A stretch of 64,000 nt of DNA from DATBQN01 sp963755825 (GCA_963755825.1 CAVWLA010000001.1:868001-932000); one strand, 5' to 3'. Counted from the first letter of the stretch, positions 51,031 through 62,000 are shown. Notes: a model not told the origin generated them from the sequence alone. A program made the numbers and translations.

Positions 51031-51655
51031 GGGCCTCCCTCTCCAGTTGGTTGCGCAGCGCGGCGAGCGCGCGATAGATGCGCGAGGACACGGTGGTCAA
51101 CGGGGTGCCGACGAGGCGCGCGATGTCCTGCAACGGCAGATCCTCCTGGAAGCGCAGCAGGAGCGCCTCGCGGTGGATCGGCGGCAGCGCGGCCATGGCA
51201 CGTATCGCGTCGGCCGCCGCCTCGTTCGAGGCGACGACCTCGAAGGGCGAGGGGTCCGCCGCCGGCGGCAGGGCGAGGACGCCGTCGTCGTCCAGGGCGG
51301 CGAGGTCGGCGCCGCCCGGCTGGCGGCGGCGCAGGAGGTCGATCGCCAGGTGGCGGGCGATGGCGAAGAGCCACGGCTCGAAGGGCAGCCGGCCGTCGTA
51401 CTGCCGGCCGCGCTCGAGGACGCGGAGCCAGGTCTCCTGCGCCAGATCCTCGGCCGTCTCGCGGCGGCCGACGAGATAGGTCAGGTAGCGGACGAGGCGT
51501 CCCTGCAGCCGGTCGACGAGCTCGCCCAGCAGCTCGTCACGGAGAACCGCGTCCCGCTGCCGGTGCCCGTTCCCGTTCCTAAAAATGCGGGCGATCCGCT
51601 CGCGCTCGGGCTCGGCGGCGGCGAGGGCGACCGCGGGGGTGAGCTCTGTCGACAT
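51011..51655 (-). CDS. ECF-type RNA polymerase sigma factor
   Basis: This 214-residue sigma factor has region 2 (Y-L-V-G-R-R-E-T-A-E-D-L-A-Q-E-T-W-L-R-V and F-E-P-W-L-F-A-I-A-R-H-L-A-I-D) and region 4 (L-P-P-I-H-R-E-A-L-L-L-R-F...I-A-R-L-V-G-T-P-L-T-T-V). It is the first gene of an operon with its anti-sigma partner and a zinc-ribbon membrane protein. The signal is unknown. Likely autoregulation is usual for the family, but no promoter motif was identified. Confidence 0.92.
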   Translation of the reverse strand: MSTELTPAVALAAAEPERERIARIFRNGNGHRQRDAVLRDELLGELVDRLQGRLVRYLTYLVGRRETAEDLAQETWLRVLERGRQYDGRLPFEPWLFAIARHLAIDLLRRRQPGGADLAALDDDGVLALPPAADPSPFEVVASNEAAADAIRAMAALPPIHREALLLRFQEDLPLQDIARLVGTPLTTVSSRIYRALAALRNQLEREAHARRRA

Positions 51656-51757
51656 ACAGAGCTCTATACGGCGGCGCGGCGCGGATTACGCATCGCCGCT
51701 TCCGCGGTCACCCCGCGTCCGTTGCGGCCGCGGTCCGGAGCCGGCTGCCGGCGGCGG

Positions 51758-52003
51758 TCAGTCGAGCCGGTGCGACCGGCCGGGCTGCACCCGGCAGACC
51801 AGGATCCCCTCGCCCGGACAGTGGATGCGGACCTGCGAGGTGGACTCGAGCTCGGCGAGGCCGAAGGCGATGCGCTGCGCCTCCTCGCGGGTCGAGTACT
51901 CCGCATACACCGGGTCTCCGGAGCGGGTCACCAGCCACCAGTCCTGCCCGGGTTTCACGTCGTACACCACGCCATGGTCGAGAGCTGGACTTCCTCTCTG
52001 CAT
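51758..52003 (-). CDS. DUF2188-like small protein
   Basis: This 81-residue protein (about 70 if a GTG at 51970 or 51967 is used) has a short beta-beta-alpha pattern with D-W-W-L-V-T-R-S-G and Y-S-T-R-E-E-A-Q-R-I-A. This fits the DUF2188 group of small nucleic-acid-associated or uncharacterised proteins. The ATG at 52003 lacks a clear ribosome binding site. Confidence 0.65.
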   Translation of the reverse strand: MQRGSPALDHGVVYDVKPGQDWWLVTRSGDPVYAEYSTREEAQRIAFGLAELESTSQVRIHCPGEGILVCRVQPGRSHRLD

Positions 52004-52061
52004 GCAAAGGAGTACGAAACCAAGGCCGCCATGGATCAGTCGGCGGGCCGGGTCCCCTCGC

Positions 52062-53441
52062 CTACTCGGCCAGCCGCCGCTTCGCCGCCGCGCGCCAGAG
52101 GAAGTAGACCGGCACCCCGGCGGCGATGACGGCGCTCCCGGCGAGAGCGTCGGCGAGGCCGGTGAAGAAGAGGTTGACGACGATCCCGGCGCCGGCGAGG
52201 ACGAAGAGGAGCGGCACCCACGGGTAGCCGGGCGTCGGATAGGGGCGGGGCGCCGCCGGGAGCTTGCGGCGCAGCACGATGAGGGCGACGCCGGCGAGCG
52301 AGAAGAAGATCCAGTCGGCGAAGACGACGTAGCCGAGGAGGCGATCGTAGGCGCGGGTGAGGGCGAAGAGCGCCGCGACGCCGCCCTGCAGGAGGATCGC
52401 CGCGGTCGGCGCGCGGAAGCGCGGCGACAGGCGGGCGAGGACGCGGAAGAAGAGGCCGTCCTCCGCCATGGCGTAGTAGACGCGCGGCGCCGCGAGGAGC
52501 GCCAGGTTGAGGAACCCAAAGGTCGAGACGACGACGAGCAGGCTGATCGCCCGCGAGCCGGCGGCGCCGAAGAGGCGGAAGGCGGCGTCGGCGGCCGGAG
52601 TCTGGGTGGCGGCGAGCGCCGCGGCGCCGAGGACGTGGACGTAGGCGACGTTGGCGGTGACGTAGACCGCGATCACCGTCAGCACGCCGAGGAGCGTCGC
52701 CCGCGGCAGCGTGCGCAGCGGATCGCGCACCTCCTCCGCCACGTAGTTGAGGCTCTGCCAGCCGCCGTAGGCGAACATCGTCGGCACCAGGCCGGCGAGG
52801 AAGGCGGAGACGAGCGGCAGGCCGTGGCGGCCGGCGGGGACGAGCGGATGGAGGGTGAGCCCCGAGCGCTTGGCGAGGACGAAGGCTCCGATGACCAGGA
52901 GCGCGATCGCCAGCGTCTTGGTGAAGGTGATGACGTTCAGCAGCACCGCCCCGGGCTTGATCCCCAGCGCGTGGAAGGCGGCGAGGGCGAGGAGGACGGC
53001 GACGGCGAGCGGCGCGTCGAGGCCGCTCGGCAGCGCGAAGAGGCGCGCCAGGTATTGGGCGAAGGCGACCGCCACCGCGGCGGTCGCCGCCGACTGGATG
53101 ATCCAGAGCAGCGACCAGCCGTGGAGGAAGGCGACGAGCGGGTGGAAGGCCTCGCGGAAGTAGGCGTACTGGCCGCCCACCCGCGGCAGCACCGTCCCCA
53201 GCTCGGCGAAGACGAAGGCGCCGAAGAGGGCGATGACGCCGCCGGCGACCCACACCGCGATGATGAGGAACGGCGTCTCCACCGCCCGCGCCACGACGTA
53301 GGGATTGATGAAGATCCCCGAGCCGATGATGCCGGAGACGACGAGCATCACGGCGTCGAAGAGGTTCAAGCGGCGGGCGAAGGCCGGACCGCCCCCCGGC
53401 GCCGGCGGCCCCTCGTCCCGCGCGTCCTGCCGCTCGCTCAT
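52062..53441 (-). CDS. APC-family amino acid permease
   Basis: This 459-residue transporter has about 12 TM helices and the family motif G-I-I-G-S-G-I-F-I-N-P in helix 1. It resembles L-type amino acid transporter/YfnA-like permeases. The ATG at 53441 follows GGAGGAG by 6 bases; the frame upstream extends 45 codons without conserved sequence. Substrate cannot be told from sequence alone. It diverges from the outer-membrane protein gene at 53588. Confidence 0.88.
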   Translation of the reverse strand: MSERQDARDEGPPAPGGGPAFARRLNLFDAVMLVVSGIIGSGIFINPYVVARAVETPFLIIAVWVAGGVIALFGAFVFAELGTVLPRVGGQYAYFREAFHPLVAFLHGWSLLWIIQSAATAAVAVAFAQYLARLFALPSGLDAPLAVAVLLALAAFHALGIKPGAVLLNVITFTKTLAIALLVIGAFVLAKRSGLTLHPLVPAGRHGLPLVSAFLAGLVPTMFAYGGWQSLNYVAEEVRDPLRTLPRATLLGVLTVIAVYVTANVAYVHVLGAAALAATQTPAADAAFRLFGAAGSRAISLLVVVSTFGFLNLALLAAPRVYYAMAEDGLFFRVLARLSPRFRAPTAAILLQGGVAALFALTRAYDRLLGYVVFADWIFFSLAGVALIVLRRKLPAAPRPYPTPGYPWVPLLFVLAGAGIVVNLFFTGLADALAGSAVIAAGVPVYFLWRAAAKRRLAE

Positions 53442-53587
53442 CGCCGGCTCCTCCACCGAGGCCTTGAAAAGAGCCGCGAGGCTATCACCGGCGCCCAAAA
53501 CAGCTCGCCCTGCTTCATAATCCCGCCTCGTTTGCGGTCGATGACATCCACTCTCATTGCGCTCCGGCGAGGGCACGGGGAGAACCC

Positions 53588-54223
53588 ATGAGCAAGAAGA
53601 TCGGCATCGCGGGTCGCTGGCTTTTCGCGCTCGGCCTCGTCACCTTCGCCGGCGCGGCGCGGGGCGAGACGCCGCGCTGGACGGTGCGCGCGCTCGGCGC
53701 CGCGTCCACCTCTCTCTCGGGCAGCACGGCGGCGACCGTTTCGCGCCCCACGGAGTCCCTCGCGATCAGCAGCGAAGAGACGAGAGACTGGCTCGGGCTC
53801 GATCTCGACTTCCGGCTCTACCATTGGCTGAGCCTGGACCTCGGCGTATCGCAGGGGGGCCTGCGGGAGATCGAGACCGTCTTTCCGCGCGGCGGCAGCG
53901 GAGACTCGATCCCGGAGCGCCGGAGCGGTTCCCTGCGGCACACGACCCTCTCCGTCCTCTACCACCCGCTGGCGGAGCACCGGGTCGACCTCTATCTCGG
54001 GCCGACGGTTGGGCTCGTCCGCTTCGACCACTCGTTCTCCTCCTCGGAAGGGGAGACCGTGGAAGGCGGCAAGCTGGGCTTCGACGTCCGGCTCGCGGAG
54101 ACCCGCTGGGTCTTCACCGGCGAGCTGAGCGTTCTGAGCGGCCCGTTCCGGCTCCTCGACGATCTCCCCAAGCGCAATGCCACCTACAGCCGGATCGCCG
54201 CCGGCATCGGCTATCGGTGGTGA
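53588..54223 (+). CDS. Outer-membrane beta-barrel-like protein
   Basis: This 211-residue protein has a signal peptide (cleavage after A-R-G near residue 26), alternating hydrophobic and polar strands, and an aromatic C-terminal residue (G-Y-R-W), the hallmark of barrels inserted by the Bam machinery. Its size suggests an 8-strand barrel. No named family is recognised. GGGGAG precedes the ATG. Confidence 0.72.
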   Translation: MSKKIGIAGRWLFALGLVTFAGAARGETPRWTVRALGAASTSLSGSTAATVSRPTESLAISSEETRDWLGLDLDFRLYHWLSLDLGVSQGGLREIETVFPRGGSGDSIPERRSGSLRHTTLSVLYHPLAEHRVDLYLGPTVGLVRFDHSFSSSEGETVEGGKLGFDVRLAETRWVFTGELSVLSGPFRLLDDLPKRNATYSRIAAGIGYRW

Positions 54224-54292
54224 GGTCGGAGGGAGCAGGCTGCTAGCATCGAGCGGAGCACCTGCCGCACCTGAAGAAGCAAGGAGAATGTG

Positions 54293-54637
54293 ATGGCAGA
54301 TCCGGCGGAGATCGTGCGTCAGCTCGAGCGGTCCGTGCTCACCAGCCCAGGCACCACGAGCGAGGCCCTGCGGCGGGCGATCGAGGCGCGCTCCGCCGCC
54401 ATCGGCGGACGGCAGCCGTCCGCCGCGGCGGCGGTCGAGATCCCCGCGGCGCTCGCCCCCTACGTCGACAAAGTCGCCCGCCACGCCTACAAGGTCACCG
54501 GGGGAGACCTGGCGGCGCTCGCGGCCGCCGGCTACTCGGAGGACGCCATCTTCGAGGTCACCCTCGCCGCGGCGCTCGGCGCCGGCCTGTCGCGCCTCGA
54601 GCGCGGCCTCGCGGCGCTCCATGGAGATCGCTCATGA
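54293..54637 (+). CDS. AhpD/CMD-fold-like partner protein without redox cysteines
   Basis: This 114-residue all-helical protein has a C-terminal segment (Y-S-E-D-A-I-F-E-V-T-L-A-A-A-L-G-A-G) like the helices of the carboxymuconolactone decarboxylase/AhpD fold. It contains no cysteine. The ATG at 54293 follows AAGGAG by 6 bases. Its stop overlaps the start of the selenoprotein gene (ATGA), so the two are coupled and probably form a heteromeric complex. Confidence 0.7.
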   Translation: MADPAEIVRQLERSVLTSPGTTSEALRRAIEARSAAIGGRQPSAAAAVEIPAALAPYVDKVARHAYKVTGGDLAALAAAGYSEDAIFEVTLAAALGAGLSRLERGLAALHGDRS

Positions 54638-55218
54638 GGCTGAAGACGATCGAGCGCGGCGGCATCAAGAACCGATTCATCTTCCTCATGATCCGCCTGA
54701 CCAGCGGCCAGCGCGCGCCGGACGTCGTCCGCACGCTCCTCTACCGGAGCGACGTCTTCGGCAAGAGCTTCGGCCGCTGGCTGGAGAGCACCATGCGCGG
54801 GCCGTCGCCGTGGAGCCTCTGGGAGCGCGAGCTCTTCGCCGCCTTCACCTCGAGCCGCAACCAATGTCCCTTCTGAACGCAGTCTCACGGCGCGGTCGCG
54901 TCGCTCGCATCGAATAACGCAGGGTTGATCGACGAAGTCCTCGCCGACTGGCGCCGAGCGCCGATCGAAGAACCGCTCCGCGCCATGCTCGGCTTCCTCG
55001 AGAAGCTCGCCCTGCGGCCGGAGTCGGTCGGCCCCGACGACGTGGCGCCCCTCCGCGCCCAGGGCCTCGCCGACGACGCCATCGCCGAGGCGATCCACGT
55101 CTCCGCCGCCTTCCACGTCATCAACCGCCTCGCCGACTCCTTCGGCTTCGACCTGCCGAAACCCGAGCACCTGGGGATCGCCGCGGCGGACCTCATCAAG
55201 AACGGCTACGACAGGTAG
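54634..55218 (+). CDS. AhpD-like selenoprotein (C-x-x-U) with in-frame UGA
   Basis: Read with the TGA at 54874-54876 as selenocysteine, this is one 194-residue protein. The first 80 codons end N-Q-C-P-F, and after the UGA the frame continues T-Q-S-H-G-A-V-A for 114 residues to a TAG. The result is C-x2-U-x3-H, the catalytic motif C-x2-C-x3-H of AhpD-type alkylhydroperoxidases with the second Cys replaced. The part after the UGA has no start codon or ribosome binding site of its own, and its helices complete the fold. A SECIS-like hairpin follows the UGA. The organism must encode SelA, SelB and SelC, which lie outside this window. Confidence 0.85.
54888..54903 (+). promoter_or_regulatory. Bacterial SECIS-like hairpin
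   Basis: CGGCGC pairs with GCGTCG (one G-U pair) around a GGTC loop. The loop starts 17 bases after the UGA. This agrees with the E. coli fdhF SECIS, where the apical loop with G-U recognised by SelB lies at nearly the same distance. Confidence 0.65.
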
Positions 55219-55238
55219 GGTCTTAGCCATCCGGCCGA

Positions 55239-56141
55239 TCAGTCGGCGAGCAGGTCTCTGACTTGTTCAGCGCACACACCGGCTGCCTCCAACCCGCGGC
55301 GCAGCCCCTTGAGACAGCGGTTGCGGAGTGTGTACAGAGCTCGCTGCGGCCGATCGAGCATCAGAGATATGGCGGCGATGCTCAGACCTTCCCTGTAATG
55401 GAGCTTCAATAGATCCCGTTCATCGGGCGCGAGCCCCCGCAAGAGCGCAGACACCGCTCGATTGAGACGGGATGTGACCTCGGCGCGTTCGCCGGCGACG
55501 ACGCGGACCTCGACCCCACCCTCCGCCGGCATCCTCTGAAGCACCTCGTCGCCGACGAGCCGCCGCGGGAGGCGCAGCGGAAGACGAGCAGCAATCTCCT
55601 CCAGTGCGGCTGACGAAAGCAATACTCCCTGCTCCTCACGCAGCCGGCGGATCGCCTCGTCGAGAGACAGACGATCACGGACCAACAGGCGCTCGAGGAG
55701 AATTGACACGGCGCCATCCCGACGAGCTGTCGATGACGGCCGCCATTTGCCCCACAATTGCGTGCGATAATCCTGCAACAGATGGACGAGAACGGCTGCC
55801 AGGTAGGTGGACAAGGAGCTGCGCTCCTCCCAGCGCGCGAGGATTCGATAGTCGTCTTCGATCAGCTTGCACAATGCCCATGAGCGGAAATCATCCGCCT
55901 CGTTCGTCGGCAGCGCACCGCGCCGGCTGAGCACATTGAGCCTCCGCTCGATCAAAGCGAGATTGGCCTCGAGGAGAGCTCTCCCCTGGTTCGTGGGCCG
56001 TGTCTCCTTCGATGTGTTCTCGTGCACCGCGGGATTCGCCGGCTCGACCATGAGCTCAGGGCGTGGGCTTGCTCGGCCCGATCGGCGGGAGCCTCTCGAA
56101 GGGCTCGAAGACACCTGGCGGTTCCAGAATTCATCGCTCAT
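55239..56141 (-). CDS. Sigma-70-family (ECF-like) factor
   Basis: This 300-residue protein has a region-2-like block (A-D-D-F-R-S-W-A-L-C-K-L-I-E-D-D-Y-R-I-L then L-S-T-Y-L-A-A-V-L-V-H-L-L-Q-D-Y) and region 4 (L-A-P-D-E-R-D-L-L-K-L-H-Y-R-E-G-L-S-I-A-A-I), with a long middle insert of about 80 residues. The first about 50 residues are basic and low-complexity. It shares the region-2 pattern with the fused protein encoded divergently at 56270, so both belong to one expanded family. Confidence 0.78.
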   Translation of the reverse strand: MSDEFWNRQVSSSPSRGSRRSGRASPRPELMVEPANPAVHENTSKETRPTNQGRALLEANLALIERRLNVLSRRGALPTNEADDFRSWALCKLIEDDYRILARWEERSSLSTYLAAVLVHLLQDYRTQLWGKWRPSSTARRDGAVSILLERLLVRDRLSLDEAIRRLREEQGVLLSSAALEEIAARLPLRLPRRLVGDEVLQRMPAEGGVEVRVVAGERAEVTSRLNRAVSALLRGLAPDERDLLKLHYREGLSIAAISLMLDRPQRALYTLRNRCLKGLRRGLEAAGVCAEQVRDLLAD

Positions 56142-56269
56142 TTCGGATCTCCTGGCAGCGGCCGCACCTTGCAGCTCGGCTGCGGCATAGGTTCAGGCCC
56201 GGAGCCTGGATCCCAGGGGATGCCGTAGTCCTTCGGAAAGGCTTCGGGAAGTCTTAGGAAGAAAAGCGC

Positions 56270-57763
56270 GTGCCGGACCTCGGTAGGTTCCGAATAGGCG
56301 ACTGGATCGTCAATCAGCCGGAGGGGACGCTCTCCGACGGTGGCCGCGTAGTCCGGCTCGAGCCTCGCGTGATGGATCTTCTCGTTTACCTGGCAGCCCG
56401 GCCAGGAGAGGTGGTCTGCAAAGAGGAGATCTTGCGAGCCGTGTGGAAAGGGTGCTTCGTCGAAGATGGAGTGCTCTCACAGGCGGTCCATAACCTTCGC
56501 CGAGCCCTGGCAGATGATCCCCGGCAGCCGCAGTACATTCAGACCATTCCAAAGCGGGGATATCGCTTTCTTGCCGCCATCGCGGCGGTTGAGCCGCCCG
56601 CTCCGCCGGAGACGATCGACGGACAGGAATCCTCCCCCGCCCCGGTGGGTTCTCCGCCCACGCAGGCCGAGTCGCCTCCCGTGAGAACGGGACAGGGTCG
56701 TCTTTTTCTCGCCATCTTTGGCGGCGCGGCAGCATTTCTCTCCTGGCTGGTTTTGCATCGCCGCGGAGCAACAGCGCCGCCGAGACCCCGGTCCGCGCGG
56801 GAGAATCGTGCTCTCGTCGACCGGGCGATCGGATTCGTCAGCCACCGAAACAACCTCTCCGGCTCGGAGGCGGAGGACTTCCGGCGGTCGGTCCTCGAGA
56901 AGCTCATGGAGGACGACGACGAGGTCTTCCGGGGCGGTGGGATGCTCGAGGCATACCTTGCCATCTTCGTCCAGCAACAACTCGGCGACTGGCTGCGTCA
57001 GAAGTGGGAGGCGAGCGCCGTGGCGCGGCAGTGTGGGGTGGAGGCCGCCAAGGTCGACGAGCTGATCGGATTCTTCTGCCGGCGGTACCATCTCTCCGAG
57101 CCGGAGGCCGAGGACTTCCAGCGGTCGGTTTACGCGAAGCTCATGGAGGACGACTTCAGGGTCTTCCGGACGTTCCGGGGCAATATAAGCGCCAAGACGT
57201 ACCTCCTCGCGATGGTCCAGCGTCACCTCTTCGACTGGCGGAAACAGAGGCCGAGCACCGAGGCGCAGCGACTGACCAGAGTGGCAGTCGAATTCGAGGT
57301 GCTGATGCGGCACGATGGCCTCACCGCCGACGAGGCCTGCGAGACCCTGCTCACCAACCATCACGGCGAGGTCTCCCGCGCCGAACTCGAGCGGATCGCG
57401 TCGCTCCTGCCGCCACGCCAGAAGCGACACATGGTGGACCACGAAGTGCTCAACAAGCTGCCAGCCGCCGACGAACGGCCGGAGGGACCCATCCTCGAGT
57501 CCGAGTTTCGGTCGGTGCACCGGCTCATGCTCCCCGCGCTCGACAAGGCACTCGGAGAATTGCCCGCGGACGACCGTCTCGTTTTCGAGATGTGCGCGCT
57601 ACGAGGCCAGACGATCACCGAGGCGACACGCTTTCTCAGCCTTCCTCGGAAACCCCGGCAGCAGCTGATCCTGGCCTGCTTGCGGCGAGCCCTCGAGGCG
57701 CAAGGTTTCTCGTGGGAGCAGGTGTCCGAGAGCCTTGGCATGTCGGAGGTACGATGGGAGTGA
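56270..57763 (+). CDS. Winged-helix / TM / duplicated sigma-region-2 fusion protein
   Basis: This 497-residue protein starts with an OmpR/CadC-type winged helix (residues about 5-103: F-R-I-G-D-W...P-K-R-G-Y-R-F-L). A Pro-rich linker and one TM helix (about 144-162) follow. The C-terminal part contains two copies of a sigma region-2-like unit: E-D-F-R-R-S-V-L-E-K-L-M-E-D-D near 202-216 and E-D-F-Q-R-S-V-Y-A-K-L-M-E-D-D near 281-295. A region-4-like segment lies near 430-480. ToxR/CadC topology would put the sigma-like half in the periplasm, which is hard to reconcile with transcription. The start is GTG after GGAAG. It is followed by an anti-sigma-like gene. Confidence 0.75.
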   Translation: MPDLGRFRIGDWIVNQPEGTLSDGGRVVRLEPRVMDLLVYLAARPGEVVCKEEILRAVWKGCFVEDGVLSQAVHNLRRALADDPRQPQYIQTIPKRGYRFLAAIAAVEPPAPPETIDGQESSPAPVGSPPTQAESPPVRTGQGRLFLAIFGGAAAFLSWLVLHRRGATAPPRPRSARENRALVDRAIGFVSHRNNLSGSEAEDFRRSVLEKLMEDDDEVFRGGGMLEAYLAIFVQQQLGDWLRQKWEASAVARQCGVEAAKVDELIGFFCRRYHLSEPEAEDFQRSVYAKLMEDDFRVFRTFRGNISAKTYLLAMVQRHLFDWRKQRPSTEAQRLTRVAVEFEVLMRHDGLTADEACETLLTNHHGEVSRAELERIASLLPPRQKRHMVDHEVLNKLPAADERPEGPILESEFRSVHRLMLPALDKALGELPADDRLVFEMCALRGQTITEATRFLSLPRKPRQQLILACLRRALEAQGFSWEQVSESLGMSEVRWE

Positions 57764-58956
57764 ACCCGTGGAGCACCGAACGACGAACGCGGCATCAGAG
57801 TGTCATGGCGTCCGTCGAACGGAATCGATGAGGCAACATGACAACTCCTGGTGACAAGGACGTCGAGCACCCGGAGCTCAAGGAGCTCGGGGCGCTCATT
57901 GGCGGCCGCCTTTCCCCCGAGCGGGCCGCCAGCGTGCGCACGCATCTCGCGGCCTGTGCCAAGTGCCGTCGTGTGTTCCTCGACACAGTCGACTTCGTGC
58001 GCGAGGAGGAGGCCAGCGCACGGAGAGCCACCTCGGACTCCGAGCATTCGCCGGGTAGGCTCAAGCGGTGGGTGATCGCGCTGCCCGCCGCCGCGGTCCT
58101 CGCCGCCACAGTCGCCGGCGGATACGGCCTCTATCTCAACGTCTTCGCCCGGCCGGAGGTCGCCTGGGTCGATGCGGCGGCCAAGGTCAGCCGAAACCAG
58201 AGCATCCATCTCTGGCAAGGGACGGAGCGGGGAGTGCCGAACAACCCGGCGGAGCCGATCAACAAGCAGTCCTTCCGCCTCGGCGTGGCGCAGGTCAATC
58301 TCCAAGCGAGCCTCGAAGGCGACAACCGCCTCGCGGCCGACATGGCGGTCGCCCAGATCAATCGGCTCAATGACGACATCGACTCGCCTGCGCCGGTGAA
58401 AGCCTACTACCGAGCCCTGCGACTGGGGCTGAACAGGCAGCGCACGCTGCGTGCGCTGGCCGTCGCGGCCGCCGCGAAGGCTCAGCACGGATATGACAAC
58501 GCCGCCGATCCTCTCTACCTCGAGTTTGGTCGCTGGACTGAGGCCGGGAATCTCTCCGCGGCGGCCGCTGAGGCCGAGTTCCTGACCCAGCGTGGCACCC
58601 GGCGATTCCCTTCCTATCTCCTGAGCCATGCCAGGAGGGAGCTCGATCCCCAGGTCGCCCAAGCCGTTAACAGGATTGAAAAAATCCTCAACGACGCCCG
58701 CCGCAGCGACAGATTCAGCTATATGGATCTAGCCCTTGAATACGCGGCGATCCTCTCCATCTATGAGCCGGGAGGCGGCTCGGTCAGCCTTGCGATTCCT
58801 CACACCTTTCCACATCTTCCGGCTACTTGGCGCTTCCTCCTACGACCATCGCCGCTCCCACAGGCCCTCGCCAGTTTCACGGTGGTGCAACTCGCAGGCC
58901 GCTCCCGCCACCATAGTCCGGAGAGGTCTCCTGGGACGGCGCCACCGAAGCGCCAA

Positions 58957-58988
58957 ACGGCCGGCCCGGAGCGATCCGGACCGGCCGT
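58957..58988 (-). terminator. groEL terminator
   Basis: A hairpin of ACGGCCGG and CCGGA against TCCGG and CCGGCCGT (13 pairs, one mismatch, GCGA tetraloop on the plus strand) is followed on the minus strand by TTT. It lies 54 bases after the groEL stop. Confidence 0.7.
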
Positions 58989-59041
58989 GTCTTGGGGTGC
59001 TGCAATCGAGAGCCGCGCCCGTCGCGCGGCCGGCGAATCCT

Positions 59042-60691
<1,650 letters not shown>

Positions 60692-60768
60692 GGTCTGTTA
60701 TGCCTCCTCAGGAGTCACGGAATGAAAAGGTGGGATGCGGGAAGGGATCGGTCGACGGCGCGGCGAGG

Positions 60769-61065
60769 TCAGCCCTTGGCCTTCACCACGGCCAGGATCT
60801 CGTCCTCGCGCAGGATGACGTAGTCCTGATGGTCGATCCGGATCTCGCTGCCCGAGTACTTGCCGACCAGCACCCGGTCGCCGGTCTGGACGTCCATCGG
60901 CAAGCGCTTTCCGTCTTCCGACAGCTTGCCCGGCCCGACGGCGATGACCTCGGCCTCCTGCGGCTTCTCCTTGGCGGTGTCGGGAATGATGATGCCCCCC
61001 CGCACCTGCTCGGCCTGCTCCATGCGCTTCACCACCACTCGATCGTGCAACGGACGAATATTCAC
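60769..61065 (-). CDS. groES: 10-kDa co-chaperonin GroES
   Basis: This 98-residue GroES starts with I-R-P-L-H-D-R-V-V-V-K and holds the mobile-loop segment E-Q-V-R-G-G-I-I-I-P-D-T-A. It caps GroEL. It is the first gene of the operon, under a CIRCE operator. Confidence 0.97.
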   Translation of the reverse strand: MNIRPLHDRVVVKRMEQAEQVRGGIIIPDTAKEKPQEAEVIAVGPGKLSEDGKRLPMDVQTGDRVLVGKYSGSEIRIDHQDYVILREDEILAVVKAKG

Positions 61066-61132
61066 AGCTGCTACCTCCTCAAGACGGGTAGACCAGAATC
61101 GGCGGCCCGGTGTCTGCTGCTCACCGTCTGCC

Positions 61133-61159
61133 TTAGCACTCAGGGGTGGTGAGTGCTGA
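61133..61159. promoter_or_regulatory. CIRCE operator of groES-groEL
   Basis: TTAGCACTC, nine bases, then GAGTGCTGA matches the consensus TTAGCACTC-N9-GAGTGCTAA at all but one base. It is the binding site of the heat-shock repressor HrcA. It lies 68 bases before groES and directly after the -10 box. Confidence 0.93.
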
Positions 61160-61160
61160 C

Positions 61161-61189
61161 AGCGTAGGCACCCGGCGCCGCAATGTCAA
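61161..61189 (-). promoter_or_regulatory. Promoter of groES-groEL
   Basis: On the minus strand TTGACA (61189-61184), a 17-base spacer and TACGCT (61166-61161) lie just upstream of CIRCE, so bound HrcA would cover the start of transcription. Confidence 0.7.
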
Positions 61190-61937
61190 GGAGCGCCCAG
61201 GCGTCGGCCATGCGTTGATCCGCCTGTTGGAGGACGGCGATCTTTCACCTTCGGTCCTCTTGCCCGACAACGCGCTCTGGGATACGACGAGCACGCCTCC
61301 CAGAGACCAGCTCTGCGTGAAGGGCCTTTCGGCCTGAGCTACGCCTCTTCCTTGCCGCCCGTGCCCAGCCCGAGCCGGGCGCGCGCAGCCGCCGACCATG
61401 CACTGTCACAGTTTGCGCGGCACCAGTGATCATGGCTTTTGCGTTCGGATTCTGAAAGCGCAAGAGCGCATCTAAGACAACCTCAAACAGATTGCAACTT
61501 GCAAAGAAGCAATAAGCCCGACGAACAGATGTTCGTTCTCCTCTTCGCTTCCCAGGTCGGCCACCGCCGCCCGCAGGCAATCGAGTGCAGGAGGTATGTC
61601 AGCCATTCCAAGATGACAGGCAGCCAGTTCGATAAGCGAGATAGCGGCATCTTTTGGTACGCGAGCCCGCGCCGGTAGGAGCGAAATCGCGGCCTTGCTC
61701 CTCGGCGGCTCGTTCCGCTCGTCCTGTGAGATTGACGTCGCGGTTCTCGCCTCCGAACGGCCTCTTCATGGCGACAGGCACATACGGCTATGGGCGGATA
61801 GGCTTGACGGTCGGGGAGGAATTCACCAGCATGGGCTGCTGACGATCGCACAAGGGAAGTGCAGGCGGTAGGGGAGCTTCTGGCTAAATCCGCATCGACT
61901 TCTTCGACTGGCTCTAAGCAAAAACGATCCGAGCTGG
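61190..61937. other. Gene-poor stretch between groES and the last gene pair
   Basis: I see no convincing gene in about 750 bases. Short open frames on both strands lack start signals and have biased composition. GC falls along the stretch, marking a transition into probably acquired DNA at the right edge. Confidence 0.45.
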
Positions 61938-61965
61938 TTGCAAGGTTGAAGGGGAAAGGTATTAT
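61938..61965 (+). promoter_or_regulatory. Candidate promoter for the gene at 62001
   Basis: TTGCAA at 61938 and TATTAT at 61960 are separated by 16 bases and lie 35 bases before the start codon. Confidence 0.5.
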
Positions 61966-62000
61966 CTGGCCTCGTCTGAGGCAATCCTGTCGGAGGAGAG

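Noticed and set aside
54634..54876. Stand-alone 80-residue protein ending at the TGA
   Set aside because: It would end exactly at the catalytic motif, and the following frame completes the fold, so readthrough as selenocysteine explains it better.
57004..57831. 275-codon plus-strand frame inside the winged-helix/sigma fusion gene
   Set aside because: It is an out-of-frame shadow, rich in Arg, Gly and Pro, with no motifs.
61483..61851. 122-codon minus-strand open frame between groES and 62001
   Set aside because: Biased composition, no start signal and no domain; probably non-coding.
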